64,000 nt of DNA, from assembly GCF_030272615.1 (NCBI RefSeq), contig NC_081415.1, forward strand, positions 626,015,740 to 626,079,739, read 5' to 3'. Below, in pieces: positions 57,163 through 64,000 of this stretch. Made by a program: the position numbers and the translations under genes. This stretch comes from Cryptomeria japonica. Lineage: Eukaryota > Streptophyta > Pinopsida > Cupressales > Cupressaceae. Each line of letters opens with the position of its first letter. Within the stretch, counting starts at the first letter, position 1. The notes under the pieces were generated by a model. It saw only the letters and a program-made list of their open reading frames with translations. It searched no databases and was not told the origin of the DNA.

Positions 57163-57585
57163 GAACATATCAACATCATCGGAAGCATCAGAATCTGATG
57201 ATGAATCTGGTAAAATATTTGGATTTATTTCTTGTTGAACACCTTGGTCTAAACCAAATCCTTGTGAAAGAGTTTGTTCCTCATGTAATGTTTGAATTTC
57301 ATGTTGCAGGTTCAGTTGATTCCAATCAAAAGGTGCATTTTCTCTTGGTGTTGGTGGAACACTCCCATATCCCAGTTTCATGGGTACAAACACTGGTTCA
57401 TTTAGAGGGGGTGGTCCAAGTTGAACCATTACATATGGTGGTAATGATGTGTTTGACGAACCTTCAATTTGTAATGATTGACTAGGTTGAAACTGTGAGT
57501 TTGATATGTCGTCAATGGGTTGATATGTTGGTTCACCCATCTTTTTAGATTTTGACCTTGTTTCAATAGGCATGTCACTATTCAA
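57163..57585 (-). pseudogene. Tat gag N-terminus (separated by the 4.7-kb insertion)
   Basis: 141 codons from the ATG ending at 57585: PIETRSKSKKMGEPTYQPID, then a Pro/Gln-rich stretch and the acidic DSSSDSDASDDVDMF. The last codon pair ATG TTC contains the target duplication, after which gag continues at 52431. The ETRSKSK start corresponds to the 20-codon upstream ORF at 8554 of the other element. Codons beyond 57163 in the listed frame belong to the insertion. Confidence 0.85.
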
Positions 57586-59860
57586 ATGAAATTTTTAAAG
57601 GATGATGTATGATATGCAACTAAATGCAAACTAAATAGATGAAAATGCAATCTATGGCAAGAATGCAACCTATGTTTTTGTTGTTTATTCAAGATTTTGA
57701 CAAACTCATGAATGCAATTCTAAAAATGAGACCCTTAGGAAATTGAAATGATGTCTAGACCTCAAAGGACAAAAGGACTAAGTGAAAAAAGGACAAAATG
57801 ACAATGTCTCCCCTATATGCTTGGATACTAAGCTAGGTTTGACCAAATGACATTGATGACAAAAAGACAAAAGTTTGATAAGGTCTAGACTTCCTAACAA
57901 TAACTTAGGGTTTATCAAAGATTTGCATTACTCAAGTATGACAAAACCTAGTTTTGACACTATATGCAAAGGGACAATTACTATGCAAATGACCTTAATA
58001 TGATATGATAATGACCTAAGCTTAATGAAGAGACCTAGGGTATGCAAATGTGACCTAATGTTATGAGGACAAAGATGCAAATGCAAATGTATGACAATGT
58101 CAACCTAAGACAAAACCTAAGGTTGAATTATGAAATGGTATTACTCTAATGCAAGAGGACACATGCAAATGGATGACCCTTATTGATATACAAAGGAGTA
58201 TGACCTATGTGAAACCTAACCTTGGTACTTGACAATGACTTTGCAAAATGCAAACCTAGGATGAACCTAATGTTGGACATGCAATATGACACCTTAGCGA
58301 GGACCTAATAATGACATGCAAGGGGACACCTAAATGAGAACCTAATAAGGACATGCAAATGGACACCTAAATGAAATGGACCAAATGGAATGCAAGAATG
58401 ATGCTCTAAGCCCTAAGTATGGACAATGGAGGACCTAAATCTAAGTGACATGAATGTTGAGACAAGATTTTGAAAAATGTTTGACAACCATGTTTGAAGG
58501 TGTTTTGAACTTTGTTGAATGAAATACTCTTGTGTTTAACCTTGTTTTGAATCAGTTTGTCTTGTTTTTGAAATGAGACACAACTCAACTTTTGACAAGC
58601 AAAGAAGACAAGATATTTTAACTTAGACTCAAGACAATCATGCTCGTTCACACATTTCTTATGGTAGGTAAGGACAGTAGGTACTTGAGAGGTAGACTCG
58701 TTATGAGATTCAAGGAGAATACATAGATGCTTGACCCCATGGGCTCCCCTCCATGGCACTCACTTTTTAGGGTAGCCAAGCATCAGTCCCCATGGAAATC
58801 TCCCCATGGCAAACTTAGTATCTCTTCCAAGTATCCGAACTCCTCCTTCTCAAGCAACTAGAAGGATTTTGGCCTCTAAATACAAGATGTTTAATAAGGA
58901 TTTCTGTTAAGCACTACTCTTTGGTGTCATGCAAGCATGATTGAGACACAGGCCCACCAAGATACCAAACAAATGTAGTCGCACAAGCATGATTTAGACC
59001 GTGAGGCCCTACTTAGATGCTGATATGAGAAAGAGTCCAAGGGTCATCACTTCCCAAGTAACTACAATTCCCACGTAACCCTTCCTTCAAAGCTTTCACC
59101 CATCAAGTATTTATTTATAGTGAGTTAGAATGCCAAGGTACTCTATCTGTGCTCACTTTGGGTCATTCCCCTCTCATGATTGTCACTTTCTTGCAAAAGA
59201 AAGCAAATGGTCGGGAAGGCAGGCCCTCTAAAGGTAACAAACAATCCAAAACATGAGAATGGTATCAAAGGTTTGGATTTTTGATCACCCTAAGAAGGAT
59301 GAGAGCATACTCTCCTACTCCAATGTCAAACTCGACAAGCAAAGTGAACACATGTTCATTCCATCCTACTTAGCAAACATACTAGGTGCCTAATTAAAAA
59401 TCACAAACACAAAGTTTGGTTGGAATATAAAGCAACCTGCAAAATCACTAAGTTAGGAGTTTGATTTGTTTGGTCTTTGACTAGCAAACCTGCATAAGAT
59501 TTGTTAGTATTTTCATTCTTCTTCTTTTTTTGTCTGTGTCACACGTAATGCCAAGGTGTTGCACAGAGAATCAGTACTAAAGAAAACCAAAATATGAAAA
59601 CAAAGTAATTTGCAAGTAAAAACACTGATTTTCACCTCTATTTCTGGCCTTACACAAGCGCAGAATGTCTCAACACAAGCACAGATTGCCTTGACACAAG
59701 CACAGAATGCCTTGACATAGGCACAGGTCTCCTTAACATAGACGCAGATCCCTCCTACATAGGCACAGAAGTGTCCAGAAAGCTCTAGGTTGCCCTGTTT
59801 CTTGAGTTTTTCACTTGCAAATCAGCTCAAAAGCACTCAAAAACACAGTTAAGGGGTTAA
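57586..59860 (-). other. Leader of the minus-strand Tat element
   Basis: Non-coding leader between gag and primer site. Conserved block at 58745-58815 (minus: AAGTTTGCCATGGGGAG, GGGACTGATGCTTGGCT) shared with 7340-7400. At 59645-59775 the minus strand has a row of CTGTGCTTGTG / CTGTGCCTATG / CTGCGTCTATG motifs, the counterpart of the CGCGTCTGTG clusters. Zones of ATGCAAATG / GACCTAAT words at 57900-58440 are imperfect short repeats. Confidence 0.78.
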
Positions 59861-59880
59861 GTTCACGTCCGGTTCACCAA
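59861..59880 (-). other. Primer-binding site of the minus-strand Tat element
   Basis: The minus strand reads TTGGTGAACCGGACGTGAAC. The TGGTGAACC core is shared with the 17-bp spacer at 38668-38684. A 5' LTR should follow at higher coordinates, but the sequence switches at AATT (59879-59882) to plus-strand protease sequence. Confidence 0.75.
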
Positions 59881-59882
59881 TT

Positions 59883-61174
59883 TACCAATATCTCCAAAAT
59901 CACATGGCAAACCACATTTGTTGCAAAAGGAACCTAAGATAGTCATTCAATATCAGCCCCCCACTACATTTACAAGATGGGGTGAACTTGACAAAGAAAC
60001 TTTGGATGATGATGTCATAGATTGGCTTTATAAGGATCAAACTGAGACACCACCTATCAGGTTGCCGATGGAGCGGTATGACAAAGGGTTTACTATGCTG
60101 TAGAAAAAGGGCTATGACGATTGTAGTGGCTTGGGACCTGACAAGAAAGGAAGGCTAGAACCTATTATACCCAAGATGCGACCTCCAACTTTAGGGTTAG
60201 GTTTTGTACCATTGCGAATTGGACCCTCATCTACCAAAGTGACTATGTGTGGAAAGGGGCATGACTTTGATGATGAAACAACACCTGAGGATACCCAACC
60301 CAAAAGTGATTCCAATGAATGGGAGTGGAGTTCCTTTTCTTCTAGCTCTTATTCCCTTCACATTATTTTCCTTGATTCTGATGATTTACCCATGAAAGAC
60401 AAACATGAAATAACTCCCCCTCCCAAAACTTGTCCTAATGCTTGGATAGAGTCATTCTGGGACCCAAGCTCTGAATCAGATACTAGTAGTTTAGACAGTG
60501 ATACCACGGACATTTACATTTTTACCATCTCGGCCATCTCTCTGCTTACAACCGATGATGACATGCCTCTCATCTATCCATAGCTTATCCAACATGACCA
60601 ACAAGAACCACTCACATTAGATTGTTTTCAAAATGATGAAGCAATTGCCGAATTTCTGGGACTCCGAGAAGGCATACCACAAGGTGATCATAAAGCAAGA
60701 TTTACTATTGATCTAGATTCCACAACATATTTTGGGGAGTCAACTCCATCTTCTAGTCATAAGAATGAAAAAGTAAAACTAAAAAATCAAAAGAATAGGT
60801 CTTTGAGTGAAAACCATAAGGCACTCTCTGACCATGAAAAAGTAAAAACAAAAGACATACCTGTGGGTGAAAACCTCTCTGAGGCACCCAAAGGTGGAAG
60901 ATTGGACATACCCCTATCAAGTTAGGATAAATCAACATTGCTTGTGGAAATGACCGAAGAAATAAATTTGGGTACACCTGACAACCCTAAGGTCATTCAT
61001 TTCGCTGCTTCTCTATTAAAATAGGAAAAGATAGATTTTGTCAATTTCTTTCTTGAGAAAAAGATCAATTTTGTGTGGTCCTATGCAGATATGCCCGGCC
61101 TTGATCCAGAATTAGTCCTTCATCACTTACCATTAAAATCAAATGCCAAGCCTGTCAAATAGAAACTTTGAAAG
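59883..61174 (+). pseudogene. Second Tat copy: protease end and linker (plus strand)
   Basis: Starts abruptly in the protease-linker sequence (LPISPKSHGKPHLLQKEPKI region) and follows the minus-strand linker almost residue for residue. Nonsense codons TAG at 60581, 60923, 61022 and 61160 each correspond to CAG in the minus-strand copy. Everything upstream (5' LTR, leader, gag, most of protease) is absent at this junction. Confidence 0.9.
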
Positions 61175-61948
61175 ATGCATCCCCAGGTGGCTCTCTTGGT
61201 CAAGGTAGAACTAAAAAAATTATTAGATGTGGGCATTATTAGACCCATTGATTATGCAGACTGGATTTCAAATTTGGTACTAGTTAGCAAAGTAACTAGG
61301 GGCATCAGAATCTATATGGACTTTAGGGATCTCAATAAAGCATGCCCTAAAGATGACTTTCCACTACCAAATATAGACATCATAGTTGACATGACTATTG
61401 GATATGAGATGCTATCATTGATGGATGGTTTCTTCGGATATAACCAAATTCGTGTTTCTCCTGAAGATTAACATAAGACTGCATTCGCATGTGCTTGGGG
61501 TACCTACTGCTGGAATGTGATGCCCTTTGGTCTTAAAAATGCTGGAGCAACATATCAAAGAGCTATGACGATAATTTTCCATGATTTTATGCATACTTTG
61601 ATGGAAGACTATGTTGATGACCTATTATGCAAATCTATCACAAGAGATAGTCATTTAGCCATCCTTGGCCCAATCTTTGACCTAATGGAAACCTACAAGC
61701 TCAGACTCAACCCAAAGAAGTGTGTCTTTGGTGTCACAGCCGGCAAATTATTAGGGTACATTGTTTCTTACAGAGGCATCGAGGTAGACCCTGAAAAGGT
61801 TAAAGCAATAATGGATATGCCTCCTCCTTCAAATCTCCGTCAACTAAGAAGTTTGCAAGGAAAGCTACAGTCAATCCGCAGATTTATAGCTCAATTAGCA
61901 GACAAATGTCATTCCCATAAAGGTGTCGCATTTAAATGGACTGAGTAA
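61175..61948 (+). pseudogene. Second Tat copy: reverse transcriptase
   Basis: Roughly 93 percent identical by eye at protein level to the RT at 46986-47681. The catalytic YVDDLLCKS is intact. A TAA at 61469 (CAA in the other copy) and a TAA at 61946 interrupt the frame. Confidence 0.95.
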
Positions 61949-62760
61949 TGTCAATCAGCATTTCAAACTCTCAAGGATTATCTGCTGTCGCCACCTATTC
62001 TAATGCCTCCTATAGAAGGGAAGCCATTTATATTGTATATTTCTGCAATTGAAACGATACTAGGAGTTCTCTTAGCCCAACAGGATGAGACAAGCAAAGA
62101 ATGGGCTATTTATTATATCAGTCGGACACTAGTGGGCTATGAGCTGAATTATTCAACTATAGAATAGGCATGTTTAGCAGTGGTCTTTGCAATGCAGAAG
62201 CTTCGACACTATATGTTAAATCATCAAACATTACTAGTTGCAAAAATTGATCCCTTGAAATACTTGCTAAGTAGGGCAACTTTGACAGGTCGCCTAGCAA
62301 AGTGGGTTATGATCCTCAGTGAGTTTGATATTGAGTACATTGAGCGAAAGGAAATAAAAGGAAAAATCATAGCGGATCAACTTGCCGAGGCTCCTATTTA
62401 TGATGATCATCCCATGTTGACAGATTTTCCAGATGAATCAATCTTTGCTCTCACGTCTTCTAATGATTAGAAATTATATTTTGATGGATCCCATACCAAA
62501 TTCGGGTCCAGAGCAGGTATATTATTTGTAACCCCTCAAGGTGATGCTATTCCCAAATCATACAGAATAACTTTCCATTGTACCAATAACATTGCAGAAT
62601 ATGAAGCTCTAGTCATAGGACTCTGAGTAGCGATTCACTGGAACATCACACATTTGCAAGTCTATGGAGATTCTCAGTTAGTCATCCGTCAAGTGAATGA
62701 TGACTACGAAACAAAAGATGAAAAGCTTATTCCCTACAAGCATATGGTGGATTTCTTCAA
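61949..62760 (+). pseudogene. Second Tat copy: RNase H and second RNase H
   Basis: The Ty3-type RNase H (EWAIYYISRTLVGYELNYST) is followed by LVAKIDPLKYLLSRATLTGR, then the archaeal-type RNase H with LYFDGSHTKFGS, NNIAEYEALVIGL and YGDSQLVIRQVND. Nonsense codons at 62165, 62468 and 62624 correspond to CGG, TGG and CGA in the minus-strand copy. Confidence 0.9.
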
Positions 62761-64000
62761 GAAAAAATTTATGGCTATCCATTTCAGTCAAGTTCCAAGA
62801 ATTCAAAACAAGTTGGCAGATGCAATGGCCACTATTGCTTCCATGTTAAATATGCCCCATAAGCTGAACAGATGTGAATTTTTGGTCGAACAGTTGCTTG
62901 TCCCTTCTTTTGAAATTTTGACAGCAGATGTGATGTGTGTTCTTGTTGGTCCTAATTCCCCATGATACAATGACATCTATCAATATTTGAAATCCCAAAC
63001 CCTACCACCTAACCTTTCCTCTAACCAACGTCGAGCCTTCATCTGCCAGACAGCCAAATATGTCATCATCGCCGACACCCTTTACCGTCATTCCTTTGAC
63101 CACACCCTCCTCAGGTGTTTGGATTCTGACGAAGCACAAACGGCTTTACATGAGGTTCATGATGGTATATGTGGGGGCCATTTCAATGGTCTGAATCTAG
63201 CTAAAAAGTTGGTTCGTGCTGGGTACTATTGGCCCACTATGGAAAAGGATGTTCATGATTTTGTCAAGAAGTGCTACAAATGCCAAATCCATGGAAATTA
63301 CATTCATGCACCAGCCCAAGAGCTTCATTCTATCATATCTCCATGGCCCTTTTCTCAATGGGGATTGGATCTTATTGGCAAGATTCACCCAACATCTGCA
63401 AATGGACACAAGTTTATCATTACAGCCACAAAGTACTTCACAAAATGGATCGAGGCTATTCCTATGACCTACATCACCGATGTGCAAATTTCAAAATTCC
63501 TACTGAATTATATCATATGCAGATATGGGGTTCCCCTTGCAATAGTCACAGATAGTCCCCGACCATTCAAGAATAAAGATGTCAAGGAACTCTGTGAAAA
63601 GTTTCACATCCAACACCGTTTCTCCAGCCCTTACTACCCACAGGGTAATGGTCAAGCTGAAGCATCAAATAAAACCATTATCAAAATCCTGAAAAAGGTT
63701 GTCAATGACACTGGTCGAGATTGGCATGTATAGTTGAATCCAGCACTATGGGCTTATCGCACTTCCATCCGCACACCTACTAGCGCAACAGCTTTTTCTT
63801 TGGTGTATGGTGCAGAAGCCATTTTACCTTTGGAAGTGGAAATTCCCTCTTTGTGTGTTTCCCTGCAACATCTGATTGATGATGAGATGCACAAAGTCTC
63901 TCGGTTGCATCAGCTTGAGATGTTAGATGAGCAATGTCAGACAACCGTGACACATTTGCAAGCATATCAAAATCGTCTTTGTCGCTCTTATAATAAGAAG
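62761..64000 (+). pseudogene. Second Tat copy: integrase (runs off the right edge)
   Basis: Zinc-binding region (GGHFNGLNLAKKLVRAGYYW, CYKCQ), core GLDLIGKIHPT, IVTDSPRPFKN and GNGQAEASNKTI with all three acidic residues present. TGA at 62963 (TGG in the other copy) and the shared TAG at 63731 interrupt it. The C-terminal domain is cut by the window end. Confidence 0.93.

Overview
The window reads as TE-dense plant nuclear DNA: AT-rich, with no intact host gene, no tRNA or rRNA gene that I recognise, and almost every stretch assignable to LTR retrotransposons nested in or truncated against each other. Copia elements use a Met-initiator-type primer site (TGGTATCAGAGC) and a Sirevirus-like polypurine tract (AAAGGGGGAG). 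Ty3/gypsy elements belong to two groups: a chromodomain-bearing chromovirus, and a Tat-like group with two RNase H domains and extra antisense ORFs. This suggests a large-genome seed plant (a gymnosperm is plausible), but the species cannot be fixed from the sequence. Layout, left: 1-5039 is a decayed minus-strand copia element (copia-1) with gag, protease, integrase and RT fragments, primer site and complete 5' LTR. It abuts the leader and LTR of another minus-strand copia (copia-4; 5040-5452, 16649-16938, 17986-18239). That LTR is split by a young 11.2-kb Tat-like element (5453-16643, perfect AGTAT duplication, LTRs nearly identical) and by a solo LTR (16939-17980, CATAT duplication). The young element has no RT, RNase H or integrase core, yet keeps an intact 1351-codon gag-protease ORF fused to the integrase C-terminus. 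Middle: 19079-28740 is a decayed chromovirus pol whose RT is split by copia-2 (19527-26203), a pol-less copia with coiled-coil and zinc-knuckle gag remains and a decayed ORF of about 1000 codons that I do not recognise. 29002-35845 is the 3' half of a minus-strand Tat element, truncated against a copia 3' fragment (copia-3, 35846-37147). Right: 37148-64000 is a complex Tat structure inserted into the RT of copia-3. Two LTRs of about 1.5 kb lie in inverted orientation, separated by 17 bp of primer-site sequence. A nearly complete minus-strand element follows (3' LTR, antisense plant-mobile-domain ORF, integrase, RNase H, RT, protease, gag, leader, primer site). It joins through a 4-bp AATT overlap to the protease region of a second, plus-strand copy that runs off the window. 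The minus-strand gag is split by a 4.7-kb unclassified insertion with a GAACA duplication; this insertion holds a GC-rich array of palindromes. How the parts work together: the autonomous Tat copies carry (now broken) gag-pol, while the 5453-16643 element looks like a non-autonomous relative that would need pol in trans. All three Tat elements whose 3' regions are visible carry a plant mobile domain ORF antisense between pol and the 3' LTR. Nonsense changes between copies are all C-to-T or G-to-A, as expected from deamination of methylated cytosines. The most interesting candidates are the inverted-LTR/one-LTR composite, the gag-protease fusion element, the antisense PMD module with its shared leader motif, and the pol-less copia-2 ORF.
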